From the NCBI RefSeq assembly GCF_904849725.1, contig NC_058521.1, forward strand, positions 146,286,744 through 146,350,743: 64,000 nucleotides of DNA, read 5' to 3'. Made by a program: the position numbers and the translations under genes. The notes under the pieces were generated by a model. It was not told the DNA's origin, searched no databases, and saw only the letters and a list, made by a program, of their open reading frames with translations. This stretch comes from Hordeum vulgare subsp. vulgare (taxonomy: Eukaryota > Streptophyta > Magnoliopsida > Poales > Poaceae). This document shows, in pieces, positions 1-10,875 of the stretch; within the stretch, counting starts at the first letter, position 1; each line of letters starts with the position of its first letter.

Positions 1-162
1 AGGAACCCCCTCTACGCATTCTTGCTCTCACCTGGTTCTCCTACCTCCAGAAAAAAATCATTTCGCAGCTCAAATCCGTGTTCTTGCTCCTCTTGCTGGG
101 ATTTTCGATCTCTTTGCTCAAATCACCATTCTCCGAACTGTTTTGGGGAAATTACTCCTTGG

Positions 163-383
163 TAAGTGACTCCTCCATTGGTCCAATTAATTTTTGCTCT
201 AGTGTCTTATACTCCGCGTATTTTTGCTGCCTTGGTGACCATGTTCTTGAGCTTTGCATGCTAATTTTAGCTGGTCCCAAGTAGTTTTGATGCGTAATAT
301 GGCCTCTAGGCACTTGTGGGAGTAGTTGCTACGAGTTTAGTTGAGCCTTATTCACTTTTCCTTTGGGTCACTAAAAATTTCAG
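163..383 (+). other. G1 putative leader intron ahead of the third ORF
   Basis: A consensus donor (G|GTAAGTGA) at 163 and an acceptor ending TTTCAG at 383 bracket 221 bases just upstream of the ATG at 393. The matching sites exist in G3 at 50422 and 50643 with a 222-base interval. Conservation of both sites in two diverged copies suggests that the downstream ORF is expressed from a spliced transcript. No transcript evidence is available here, so this remains an inference. Confidence 0.5.
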
Positions 384-392
384 AAAAGGAAG

Positions 393-1416
393 ATGTTTAG
401 GAGAAACTATCATGGTGGTTCCTCAAGCAAGAGAGGTCTCCGTCTTGCGATCCGGGAGCCCGATCCTTACCAACCAAGGGACGCGCAGGTACAACCATGT
501 GAATGGCCTTGTGATGAATTTATGATTGAGGCAGGTTTCAAAGATGAGTTTGATGCACTTGTTCACAATGTCGGACTCGAAGAATTCATCTCCGATAAAT
601 GTGAAAAGTATGTTGCTCTCACTGCCTCTTTTGTTCATAGATTCAAATTTTCAGTTGGCTGTGACACATCGGTACTATTTGATCTCTATGACAAATCGTA
701 TACCATGGATTTAGAGGATTTCAATAGAATTTGCAAGATACCTATTTGGGGTAGTCTCAATGATCCTCCTAAATCTTCTGTTAGAGATTTTTTTCTCTGG
801 TATAACTGTTGGAGAAACTAGAGACATTACACAAGCTACCATGGGGAGTATTCATTTTCCTGCCTTGCATTACTTTGCCCTCTTCATAGGCAGATGCACT
901 AATGGAAAGATTGAACATTGTCACCTCTGCGCATCCGACCTTAGTATCCTTTAGAGCGTAGTAACGGGTGATAAGAGTTTCAACATGGGAGCTATTATAG
1001 CAAGGAGGCTGAATAAGAATGCTAATGAATGGGATTTCTTTGGTGGGATCTATGCCACTAGCATAGCAAATTTTCTTGGAGTACCCATCCGCGAAGGAGA
1101 TCCCCCACTCCATACAGCTTTCCTGGACCGCGTCGCTTTGACACGCTACCAGTTCCTGGAGAGGGATGACGAATCCATCCTATACCGTCTGATATTTAAC
1201 CGACAGCATGTTTTCCATATTACCCTTCCTGCTCCTGCCTTCTTTGACTTTCAGCTAAAACGGAGATATTACATAACCAGAGGAGAGGCACAGGAGTATG
1301 AGAGGGAGGCAAAGGCTGCTCGTCTCCATGAGGCAGCTATTTGGGCAGTGGCTGCAACGCTCCTGTATAACCCCCATTATGATTTTGGGTTTTGCCAGGA
1401 CCATCCTTGGGAGTAG
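393..1416 (+). pseudogene. G1 third ORF (additional ORF of Athila-type element), broken
   Basis: This reading frame starts with ATG at 393, ten bases after the predicted acceptor, and begins MFRRNYHGGSSSK. It encodes a roughly 340-residue protein that aligns throughout with the G3 copy at 50656-51675. Recognisable shared blocks are LYDKSY.MDLEDFNRICKIP, ETRDI.QAT.GS.HFPALHYF and DRVA.TRYQFLERDDES. The DFNRICKIP block faintly recalls the plant ATHILA ORF-1-type family; I would not go further on function. The copy is dead. An extra T in the T-run near 787-793 shifts the frame, and a TAG stands at 952-954 where G3 has a lysine codon. The frame then runs to a stop at 1414-1416 just before the PPT-like tract. 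It lies where other retroelements carry env-like or accessory genes, after gag-pro and before the 3' LTR. Confidence 0.65.
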
Positions 1417-1437
1417 ACCAACTTAGGCCAAAATCCT

Positions 1438-1451
1438 AAGCTTGGGGGATT
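1438..1451 (+). other. G1 internal PPT-like tract after the third ORF
   Basis: AAGCTTGGGGGATT lies 22 bases after the third-ORF stop. It matches 12 of the 14 bases of the terminal polypurine tract at 3353-3366. G3 has the same arrangement at 51699-51712, and G2 has a related one at 15576-15590. Confidence 0.55.
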
Positions 1452-3352
1452 ACGTGTTTCTCACCAACTTTACATTCTTTCTTATGCTTTCACTTTGTTA
1501 GCCGGTGTTCACACTTTGCCACTGTATCATCCATGCTAGTCTATTTTCTTTTTCTCGTTTTCTTTTCGTGTGTCTGTGTAGTTTGAGAAAACCCCAAAAG
1601 ATTTTCTTTTTCTTCTTTTGCTTATTGGGAGATTTCCCGTGTAAATAGTTTTCTTTTCTTTGGGTCAAGGTAGAAGATATTGGTTACAATGTTTAGTGGC
1701 TCTTGCATGCATACCTGTTTAGCTTTTAAAGAGCCATATTACTATGTCTTCTCCTTTGTGTTTGCCTGCAGATTCCATCTTTAGTCCAATGCATGAGCAC
1801 TCTTATTATTGTTCACATCGTTCGGTCATGCAAGTGAAAGGCAATAATGACGATATATGATGAAGTGATTGAGCCTGGAAAAGCTGGTATGAACTCGATC
1901 TATTTTGTTTTTGTAAATATGACTAGCTCATCATGCCTGATTCAGCTTTGTTGTGAGGGAAACATGTTTTCCATGACAACTTAGAGATCATAGTTGCTTA
2001 TGCCATGCTTACTTAGCTAGTAGCTTATAATGGTTTGTCATGGATGCCCACATGAATTTTGAGATGACTGTGTTGTACTATGATTGGATGGTATCCCTTT
2101 GAATGTTTCAAGTGGCTTGACTTGGCGCATGTTCACGCATGTAGTTGAAACAAAATCAACATAGCCTCTATGATATTCATGTTCATTGTGATTTATGTCC
2201 TACTCATGCTTGCACTCAATGTTAGTTAATCTCAATGCATTTTGATGACTGTTGTCGCTCTCTAGTTGGTCGCTTCCCAGTCTTTTACTAGCCTTCACTT
2301 GTACTAAGCGGGAATACTGGTTGTGCATCCACTCCCATAAACCCATAGTTGTTCCATATGAGTCCACCATACCTATCTATATGTGGTATCTACCTGCCGT
2401 TCAAAGTAAATTTGCATGTGCCACTCTCTAAATCTTCAAGAAATAATCTGTTTTGCTTGCCAGAACCGCTCATGTGGTGACAGGGGGCTATCAATATCTT
2501 CCATGCTCGGCGTGTTATCCTCGATATGTGTTTATTCACTATCATTCACGAGAAAGGGGCCGGTAATTGGAATTCCCAGTTCCATGCTCAAATCAAAAAG
2601 ATAATTGCAAACAAGACTCCCCCAGGATTGATGTTGGTATGGACAGTACCCGAGGATTCGGCTAGCCGTGGAGTGTGATTGATTGGTGGTGGGGGAGTCA
2701 AAACTTTACTTTTCTGTTTGGGAACCGCCTATAGCATGTGTAGCGTGGAAGATGTTGAGAACTCTTAGTCATTGTGTTGACAATGAGAGCATAGCACCCA
2801 AAATTATTATCTCTATTTTAAAAGCTTGAGCTCTGGCACCTCTGCAAATCAATGCTTCCCTCTGTGAAGGGCATGTCTATTTATGTTCCTGTTGAGTCAT
2901 CCTCCTCTTATCAAAGCACAAATTAGAGAGCACCTTTGTCGTTTTTATGCTTTGCTTTTAACTGTGTTGAGTATGACTGTGACTGGATCTTCTTTGCCAT
3001 GAATTACAATGTTTAGTCAGCCCTTGGTCTTTGAAGGTGCTCTGCATTTATATTTTGCGCTCTCAGAAAGAGCTAGCGAGATACCATCTGTTCGTACTGC
3101 TTCATGTTGTTTTGATTGAAGTGTTGACATTTGAGGCTTATTATTATTTGCTCGCTAACTGATTATGCCATTGATATGAGTTTACCGTGAGACCTGGCTG
3201 TCATTGCTTATGTAGTTTTGTAGTGATCTTGCTGAAATTCTGGTTATGAGTTAGACATAGTTGCAACAACAAGATCAAACAGAGTTCGTCAAAGTTTTTC
3301 TTTTGTCTCTTTCAGTTCGTCAACTGAACTGCTTGAGGACAAGCAAGGCTTT
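1452..3352 (+). other. G1 3' non-coding spacer
   Basis: About 1.9 kb without a convincing reading frame. It aligns well with 51713-53604 of G3, so it is a conserved untranslated part of the family and not inserted DNA. The only landmark is the block TTGAGGACAAGC shortly before the polypurine tract, which is shared by G1, G2 and G3. Short frames in this stretch are not conserved between copies and are not reported as genes. Confidence 0.6.
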
Positions 3353-3366
3353 AAGCTTGGGGGAGT
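3353..3366 (+). other. G1 polypurine tract (PPT)
   Basis: AAGCTTGGGGGAGT directly abuts the TGATAC start of the LTR. This is the expected plus-strand primer site for reverse transcription. The same tract precedes the G2 3' LTR (17065-17078), and a one-base variant precedes the G3 3' LTR (53605-53618). Confidence 0.85.
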
Positions 3367-4866
3367 TGATACGTCTCCGTCTTATCTACTTTTCCGAACT
3401 CTTTCTCCCTTATTTTGGACTCTAATTTGCATGATTTGAATGGAACTAACCCGGACTAACGCTGTTTTCAGCAGAATTGCCATGGTGTTGTTTTTGTGCA
3501 GAAATAAAAGTTCTCGGAATGACCTGAAAAATTTACGGAGAATTTTTCTGGAATTAATGAAAAATACCTGCGCAAAAGATCCACCGGAGGAGGTGAGCCA
3601 GAAGGCCACAAGCCCAGGGGCCGCGACCACCCCCTGGCTGCGCCGTGAGGGCTTATGGGGCCCACGAGGGTTCACCGCCTCCAAACTCAGCTCTATATAT
3701 TCCATTTCGCCCGAAAAAAATCAGGGAGAAGGATTGATCACGTTTTACGATACAGAGGCACCACAACCTCCTGCTCTTCATCTCGAGGGTAGATCTGGAG
3801 TCCGTTCTGGGCTCCGGAGAGGGGAAATCATCGCCATCGTCATCATCAACCTTCCTCCATCACCAATTCCATGATGATCTTCACCGTTCATGAGTAATCT
3901 CATTGTAGGCTTGCTGGATGGTGATGAGTTGGATGAGATCTATCATGTAATCGAGTTAGTTTTGACGGGGATTGATCCCTAATATCCACTATGCTCTGAG
4001 ATTGATGTTGCTAGTACATTGCCATGCTTAATGCTTGTCACTAGGGTCCGAGTGCCATGATTTCAGATCTGAACCTATTATGTTGTCGCCAATATATGTG
4101 TGTTTTAGATCCTATCTTGCAAGTTGTAGTCACCTACTATGTGTTATGACCCGGTAACCCCGGAGTGACAATAGCCGGAACAACTCCCGGAGATGACCAT
4201 AGTATGAGGAGTGCATGTATTCACCGAGTGTTAATGCGTTGGTACGGTTCTTTGTTAAAAGGAGAACCTTAATATCCCATAGTTTCCATAAGGACCACGC
4301 TGCCACGGGAGGGATGGACAATCGATGTCATGCAAGTTCTTTTCCCTAAGCACGTATGACTACATACGGAATACATGCCTACATTAGATTGACGAACGGG
4401 AGCTAGTTACATACCTCTCTGTGTTATAGCTATTACATGATGAATCACATCCGGCATAATCATCCATCACCGATCCTATGCCTACGATTCTTTTACTACT
4501 GGTCCGTGCTAAGTTACTTTGCTACTACTGCTATCACTAGTGCTGTTCCTTGCTACTTCTGTCACTACTGTTGTTACTTGTTACTTTGCTGTTACCTGCT
4601 GCAAGACCTCTTTCTGGCGCCATTCATACAACAAGTCAGGAATAGTCTACCGTCAACAAACCCTTTTCTGGCACCGTTGCAATCATACTACTTTGCTACT
4701 GATACTTTGCTTGCAGATACTAATCTTTCAGGTGTGGTTGAATTGACAACTCAGCTGCTAATACTCGAGGATATTCTTTCGCTTCCCCTTGAGTCGAATC
4801 AATAAATTTGGGTTGAATACTCTACCCTTGAAAACTGTTGCGATCCGCTATACTTGTGGGTCATCA
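3367..4866 (+). repeat. G1 3' LTR (1500 bp)
   Basis: The LTR starts TGATACGTC and ends GGGTCATCA, giving the standard TG...CA termini. It holds a GC-rich inverted repeat (about 3604-3662) followed by a TATA-like CTCTATATATTCC near 3690-3702. Further on are a CTGTTACT-rich tract (about 4490-4610) and two PBS-like remnants (4611-4622 and 4664-4680). It is homologous to the G3 LTRs but stops earlier: in G3 the sequence corresponding to this terminus is followed by roughly 110 extra bases. Confidence 0.85.
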
Positions 4867-5609
4867 GCGGCCCGAGGAGGGGCCCCGACGGTGGCGGCCG
4901 GTGGGTGAGAGAGAGGGGCGATGACGTTGCTGGCTGGGGGCGGGGTGGCGCCGTGGGATTTCTGCGTGAGGGACTGGGAGGTGGCAAGGAGAGGCTGGCG
5001 CGATCGCTGGGGGAGGAGGCGACGGGAGGGGGTGGGGCTTCGGTCACCGGAGTGGGGCCACCTGAGGGGCAACATGGGGGGTTCGATCTGGGGAAAAAAC
5101 TGACGAGAGGAGGGGTTCCTGCGGGAGGGAGGATGGGAAACGAGGGCAGGGGGTCCTGGCGGCAGGGTGGGGAAGTGGGGTGTGGGTTGGGGTGAGGCTA
5201 GGGTTTGGGGGGTTTAATTACCCCCACCCTTTAGGTGGGCTGACAGACTGGCTGTTTGGGCCAGCCAGGCTGGGCCTTGGGGGTTCCTTCTTTCTTTTTT
5301 TGTTTGTTTTTTTATTTACTTTCTCTTAGTATTAACAGTTTTAGATTTATTTTATTTAGTGCAATTAAACACCCATCAACTTAGTAATTTCTGAAGGACA
5401 ATATCCTAAGTAGTATTTGACAAGCATCGAACATTTTTATTTTTATATTTGAAAAAATTTATCGCTTGATTTTATTTTAAATTTAATTTCAAACCGTTTG
5501 GAAGTAATGCGAGATCAACAATAGAAATCACGGTGACATGGCATCATTTTCATAGGTTTTCTGTAGTTTAATCATAGAGGTTATTGTAGCAACAGTTGAG
5601 GATGTCACA
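4867..5609 (-). repeat. L1 left LTR, piece right of the G1 insertion
   Basis: This stretch aligns with about 58,170-58,886 at the other end of L1, including the G-rich block, the GGTTTAATTACCCCCACCC region and the terminal GTTGAGGATGTCACA. On the minus strand it reads as an LTR beginning TGTGACATCC immediately after a polypurine tract, so it is the 3' LTR of a minus-strand element. The remainder lies left of the window beyond G1. The first five bases are the GCGGC target duplication of G1. Confidence 0.8.
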
Positions 5610-5622
5610 ACTCTCCCCTACT
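5610..5622 (-). other. L1 polypurine tract
   Basis: Read on the minus strand this is AGTAGGGGAGAGT, directly adjoining the TGTGACATCC start of the L1 3' LTR. Its position fixes the element orientation as minus, in agreement with the integrase fragment next to it. Confidence 0.75.
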
Positions 5623-5645
5623 AACAAGAATTCTCGTCCCGAGAA

Positions 5646-6295
5646 TTAAGAGGTAGAAGGAAAAAGCTTGAGGTATTCATCACGAAGATGATCCTCGCAT
5701 TCCCAAGTGGCTTCATCTTCAGAATGATTTGACCACTCCACTTTAAGGAACTTGGTGACTTTGCAACGAATCTGATGTTCACCCCGGTCGGAATGCGGAC
5801 CGAATGTTCTCTATAAGAGAGGTCTTGTTGCAGTTGAAGCATATCATGATCCACTGCTCGGATAGGATCCTTGAACCAGCGGTGGAACTGAGACACATGG
5901 AAGACATCCTGAACCTGAGAAAGGTTCACCGGTAGTTCCAGTTGATAAGCTACTTTTCCATGCCTTTCGAGAAGAGTGAAAGGACCAATATAGCAAGGAT
6001 CCAACTTGCCCTTGATCCCAAAATGGTGTGCACCTCTCATTGGTGTGACTCGAACATAAGCCTTTTCGCCACGTTGATAGACCATATCTTGATGATGACG
6101 GTCATACTGACTCTTCTGACGAGACTGAGCAGCCCTCAGATTCTCAAGAACAACGAGGATTTGATATTCAGCGTGTTGGGTATCATCCGGACCGAAGACT
6201 GATCGGTCCATTGAACGGTGGCTCGAGAATTTCATACGAAGCCAAGTGTAAGGGATACCTTGGAGTCGAAGATGTACAGGAGAGTCAGCTTTCAA
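5646..6295 (-). pseudogene. L1 pol remnant: integrase C-terminus and chromodomain of a chromovirus
   Basis: The minus-strand frame encodes the tail of a Ty3/gypsy integrase. Convincing homology starts near 6200 (FGPD, then AQSRQKSQYDRHH). The GPF-like segment LDPCYIGPFTLLE and the VFHVSQFHRWF motif follow. A frameshift near 5780-5790 moves the last part into another frame. There a chromodomain-like tail (KVEWSNHSEDEATWE) ends at a TAA at 5646-5648, just before the PPT. These chromovirus features bind modified histones in intact relatives; that is family knowledge, not shown here. No catalytic integrase core, RT, RNase H or protease is visible upstream, so this is all that survives of pol in L1. 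The residues before about 6200 do not look like integrase and may be a junction. Confidence 0.75.
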
Positions 6296-8590
6296 TCCTG
6301 TGGAACTTTGGGTTATGGGTCCACCATGTGGGCCGGGAGTAGGTAGAGGGGTGACATATTATACGGTCTTGGTAGCAAGACATGTCAGAGGATAGCCTGT
6401 CAGTTATGTTGGCAACAACGTCGGTACCAAGGCCGGGGGACGAATAGAACCATTTTCCTACTCGCTAAAACGAGGCAGGCCAATAGGAAAATTTCGCCCC
6501 ACTGGCGTCTACCAGAATGTTATCCACAATAGTAACAGGGTCTTACTGACAGAGTTGTATACCGAAGTTGTTACCTAAGCATGGAATTAACACTGTTTAG
6601 ATAAGCCACAAGAAAGGTCGAAAAGACCAATGGGAAGGAAAATGTGTTCACACACACAAGTATTTAAAGTATACCATTCCCGAGGAAAATATAGAGTATG
6701 GCATACATCATAGGTCATCAAGTACATAACCATTTTGAAAAAAGGGCACGAAGAATCATGATGTCTACCCATACCATACGGTTTGGATAATTGATCAAGA
6801 AAAATTTAGCATTGCGCTTCCAATGTACCTGTTGAAATTTGAAGTACCACATCTGTGCTTCGAGGTAGTATCGACATGGTCATCAACTAAGGGCCGGACC
6901 AATGGGTACACAAAGAGGATTCATGAGTAACAACTTATGAAATTAGTCATATATTTTCCGCATGGTAGAATGGCTAACCTTACGTATGGAAGAATTTATA
7001 ACAATAGGTCCTTCGACCCGGTGTGCCAGACAAGACATCACCGTATCGGGTTACATAAGACCAAAGTTATAATTACAGGGAAATGTTCCAACCATCATAT
7101 CTGCCCGAGATTCAAATCTGATTGGTGTCATGACACCTCAGGATCAAGATACCTCAGAAGAAAAGATGATGATGCAGGATTCTCAGGATATGAACTACAC
7201 AAGCAATCCTTTGATCACGAGTTGGATTGTAAGACACATGAACACCATGTCAAGACATACGTGCCCACGTGGAATTCTTACAATGAAATGCAAGTGAGTT
7301 GTGATTTGAGAGCCATCATCGAGGATATCAAGGCCCTTGTGTAAGCCTCGGTTAGCTCTTATAAGAAACTTCTTTTCCTTGATCAAACCAATCGGTGGCT
7401 TGGCGTGCTAAGAGAAGTTATATGAAGTGAAGATAACAAATCTTCAAAACATATAACACTTCGCACTTGCGTGAATGATTTGGTATTTCCCGTGAGGAAG
7501 CGAAACAAAACTTTCACATATTCATGTCAGAAAGAGTGCACGTGAACTTTGGGAAATACACTTCTTCTATCCAACATATTCTTCATGAGCTAGGCACAAG
7601 GATAATGCTTTCAAGAGCTTCATCGTGGGACATGGACAAGTTGAGCGTGTGGCTGATGGGCTCATCAACAATCTCTCAAGATTTTGGCAGGGATGAATTT
7701 CCAAAATTCTAATATCAGGGAGATAGCATTTGTCAAATCAAATGGTACAAAGTCGTATGCTCGAGGGAACAACAACAATTAAACATTTGTCTAAGGGTGC
7801 ACTCGGAAATACGGACAGAGTTGCACAGCCAATGTAAAAAATGACGAGTCAACACCCAATACACTAAGAATGAAACAATCAGTTGTTAACCTCAAGGCAA
7901 TCGGGTTGCCAGAAGTATTGGGATCACACATCAGAGTTCACTTGTTGGTATTCCGGTTTGAAATAACACGGGACCAAGAAATGAATGGTGATGGTGAGAA
8001 GTATTACTATATCAAGAATTCTTAAGAGGTGCAATGATTCTCACAACATTCTTGACATAAAGATGGTAATACTCCAAGGTAGAAGATAACATAAGCTGGA
8101 TAGCAAGGAACTAAAGGGACAACACAAAACATGAACATGTTTGTGTTGGAGGGAAGGCAATAAGGTTGACGATGATTTCACAAATCAACGAGGGGCAAGG
8201 ATGGTATTCCTCAACATGTATTCGATTGATAGCCTGCAAGAGCTCAGAATGATGATGATGATCACGACACATTTGTTGAGAAGCTTCACGAAGATGTAAT
8301 CGATCAGTGACGACATCAAGCAAAGGAATGGTGAAGCTAAAGGTTGATGGAAACAGAGTTAAGACTGCTAGCTCGGAATTAAAATTGCCTTTCAAAACAA
8401 TCAATATGATGTGGAAAAGCTCGATGTGAGCTTAACGCACTGTTGGAAATGTGTTCCAGAGATGGAGGACACAGATAACATGGTCAAGCTCCAACATGAC
8501 GATGATGATGTATCTTAACAACTTGGAATGACATGATCGAGTACAAACTCGTAAGCAAAGAAGATTACTAAGAATTGTTGAATTCCAATG
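6296..8590 (-). other. L1 internal domain, non-coding part (3' side)
   Basis: About 2.3 kb with no frame I can assign. Short frames occur on both strands but show no recognisable motif. It continues, after removal of G2, at 18596. The combined internal region (about 4.7 kb between LTRs) is mostly non-coding, as expected for a large retrotransposon derivative. Heavily decayed pol sequence below visual detection cannot be excluded. Confidence 0.55.
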
Positions 8591-8595
8591 CGTAC
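8591..8595. repeat. G2 target-site duplication, left copy (CGTAC)
   Basis: CGTAC directly before the G2 5' LTR is repeated at 18591-18595 directly after the 3' LTR. The two copies confirm G2 as one complete insertion into the internal domain of L1. Confidence 0.9.
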
Positions 8596-10118
8596 AGATA
8601 CGTCCATTTTGCATCAGGCTTTCATGTTGATATTTATCGCTTTATGGGCTGTTATTACACTTCACGGTACAATACTTATGCCTTTTCTCTCTTATTTTGC
8701 AAGGTTTACATGAAGAGGGAGAATGCCGGCAGCTGGAATTCTGGCCTGAAAAAGGAGCAAGCTTGAGATACCTATTCTGCGCAACTCCAAAAGCCATGAA
8801 CATCAACGAGGAATTATTTTGGAATTTATAAAAAATACTGGGACGAAGAAGTACCAGAGGGGAGCCATCAGGAGGCCACAAGCCTTCTAGGCGCGGCCTA
8901 CCCCCTGGCCGCGCCTAGGGGGCTTGTGGGCTCCCAGTTGGCCCTCTGGCCCCCTCTTCTGCTATAAGGAGGGTTTCATTCCAGAAAAAATCAAGAGGAG
9001 GCTTTCGGGAGGAATCGCCGCCGCCACGAGGCGGAACTTGAGCAGAACCAATCTAGAGCTCCGGCAGGGTCGTCCTGCTAGGGAAACTTCCCTCCCGGAG
9101 GGGGAAATCGTCGCCATCGTCATCACCAACACTCCTCTCATCGGAGGGGACTCATCACCATCAACATCTTCATCAACACCATCTCATCTCCAGACCCTAG
9201 TTCATCTCTTGTAACCAATCTCCGTCTCGCGACTCCGATTGGTACTTGTAAGGTTGCTAGTATTGTTAATTACTCTTTGTAGTTGATGCTAGTCGGATTA
9301 CTCGGTGGAAGATTATATGTTGAGATCCTTGATTCTATTCATTACCTCTCTGGTCATGAATATGATTATGCTTTGTGAGTAGTCACTTTTGTTACTGAGG
9401 ACATGGGATAAGTAATGCTATAAGTAGTCATGTGAATTTCGTATTCGTTCGATATTTTGATGCGTTGTATGTTGTTTTTCCTCTAGTGGTGTTATGTGAA
9501 CGTCGACTACATAACACTTCACCATTATTTGGGCCTAGAGAAAGGCATTTGGAAGTAGTAAGTAGATGATGGGTTGCTAGAGTGACAGAAGCTTAAACCC
9601 TAGTTTATGCGTTGCTTCGTAGGGGGCTGATTTGGATCCACTAGTTTAATGCTATGGTTAGACTTTGCCTTAATTCTTCTTACGTAGTTGCGGATGCTTC
9701 TGGGAGGGGTTAATCCTAAGTGGGAGGCTTGTCCAAGTAAGGGTAGCACCCAAGCACCGGTCCACCCACATATCAAACTATCAAAGTAGCGAACGTGAAT
9801 CATATGAACATGATGAAAACTAGCTTGACAGAAATTCCCATGTGTCCTCGGGAGCGCTTTACCTCCTATAAGAGTTTGTCCGTGCTTGTCACTTGCTACT
9901 AAAGGGATTGGGACACCTTTCTGCATAGTTGTTACTTTCGTTACTTGCTACTTGCCACGAATCATCTTATCACACAACTATTTGTTACCGATAATTTCAG
10001 TGCTTGCAAAGATTACCTTGATGAAAACCACTTGTCAGATCCTTCTGCTCCTCGTTGTGTTCAACACTCTTACTTATCGAAAGGACTATGATAGATCCCC
10101 TATACTTTTGGGTCATCA
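8596..10118 (+). repeat. G2 5' LTR (1523 bp)
   Basis: The first base is A where the 3' LTR has T (AGATAC versus TGATAC), a single change at the terminal TG. The end is GGGTCATCA at 10118. A GC-rich inverted repeat at about 8872-8936 (arms CACAAGCC and GGCTTGTG around GGCGCGGCC and GGCCGCGCC) precedes a TATA-like GCTATAAGG at 8961-8969. This is presumably the promoter that starts the genomic transcript. Confidence 0.9.
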
Positions 10119-10129
10119 AGACTCTTTTC

Positions 10130-10147
10130 TGGTGCCGATGCTGGGGA
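10130..10147 (+). other. G2 primer-binding site (tRNA-Asp type)
   Basis: TGGTGCCGATGCTGGGGA starts eleven bases after the LTR end. It differs at three positions from the complement of the plant tRNA-Asp 3' end, TGGCGCCGTTGCCGGGGA as I recall it. This primer choice is typical of Athila-lineage elements. Confidence 0.75.
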
Positions 10148-10224
10148 GTGAAGCGCCTTTGGTAAGTGGAATTTGGTAAGGAAACATTTATATAGTGTGC
10201 TGAAATTTATTGTGACTTGTTACT

Positions 10225-10875
10225 ATGGAAACTAATCCTTTGAGGAGCTTGTTCGGGGTATATTCACCTTGAACGGATGCACAAGGAGTTTCTCCTCAAC
10301 CTGCTGTACCTACTAAAAATATTTGCTATGAATTTCCTTCGGGTATGCTTGAGAAACTGCTGGCTAATCCTTTTACAGGAGATGGAACATCACATCCCGA
10401 GTTGCATCTAATCTATGTAGATGAAGTTTGTGGTTTATTTAAGCTTGTAGGTTTGCCCGAGGATGAGGTCAATAAGAAGGTATTTCCCTTATCTGTGAGG
10501 GATAAAGCATTAACATGGTATAGGCTATGTGATGATACTGGATCATGGAACTACAACCGGTTGAAATTGGAATTTCATCAAAAGTTTTATCCTATGCATC
10601 TAGTACATTGTGATCAGAATTATATTTATAATTTTTGGCCTCGTGACAGAGAAAGCATCGCTCAAGCTTGGGGGAGGCTTAAATCAATGTTATATTCATG
10701 CCCCAACCATGAGCTCTCGAGAGAAATTATCATTCAGAACTTCTATGCTCGACTTTCTCATGATGATCGCACCATGCTTGACACTTCTTGTACCGGTTCT
10801 TTTATGAAGAGAGATATTGAATTCAAATGGAATTTATTGGAAAGAATTAAACGCAACTCTGAAGATTGGGTATGA
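10225..10875 (+). pseudogene. gag: G2 gag, broken
   Basis: The likely start is ATG at 10225 (METNPLRSLFG). After 15 codons an in-frame TGA stands at 10270-10272, and the same frame resumes and stays open to 10872. The translated part has the retrotransposon gag core: FxGDGTSHPELHLIYVDEV, then ALTWYRL, WNYNRLKLEFHQKFYP and AQAWGRL. The product would be the capsid-like protein that packages the element RNA in the cytoplasm. At 10866-10875 the frame ends in TGA, and homology continues in another frame, so a frameshift lies near 10868. No CCHC zinc knuckle is visible in either piece. Confidence 0.8.

Larger units (their letters stand above)
1..4866 (+). mobile_element. G1: 3' part of an Athila-type Ty3/gypsy LTR retrotransposon
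   Basis: The window opens inside this element. What is seen, in order, is a leader with a splice-like intron, a broken third ORF, about 1.9 kb of non-coding 3' spacer, a polypurine tract and a complete 3' LTR ending at 4866. The whole stretch aligns by eye with G3 from about 50,262 to 55,150, so both belong to one family or sister families. The five bases after the LTR (GCGGC) are the expected right-hand target duplication; the left copy lies outside the window. Beyond 4866 the sequence matches an L1 LTR (compare 58,170 onward), so G1 inserted into the left L1 LTR. The Athila assignment rests on the tRNA-Asp-type primer site of its relatives and on general architecture. A WHAM- or Sabrina-like family name is plausible but unverified. 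Confidence 0.85.

Noticed and set aside
4854..5195. Gly/Arg-rich plus-strand frame of 113 codons
   Set aside because: It crosses the G1/L1 junction at 4866 and consists of GC-rich LTR sequence with no conserved motif.
6937..7344. A 135-codon plus-strand frame in the L1 interior considered as a host gene fragment
   Set aside because: No recognisable domain, no splice context, and it lies between defined parts of a retroelement.
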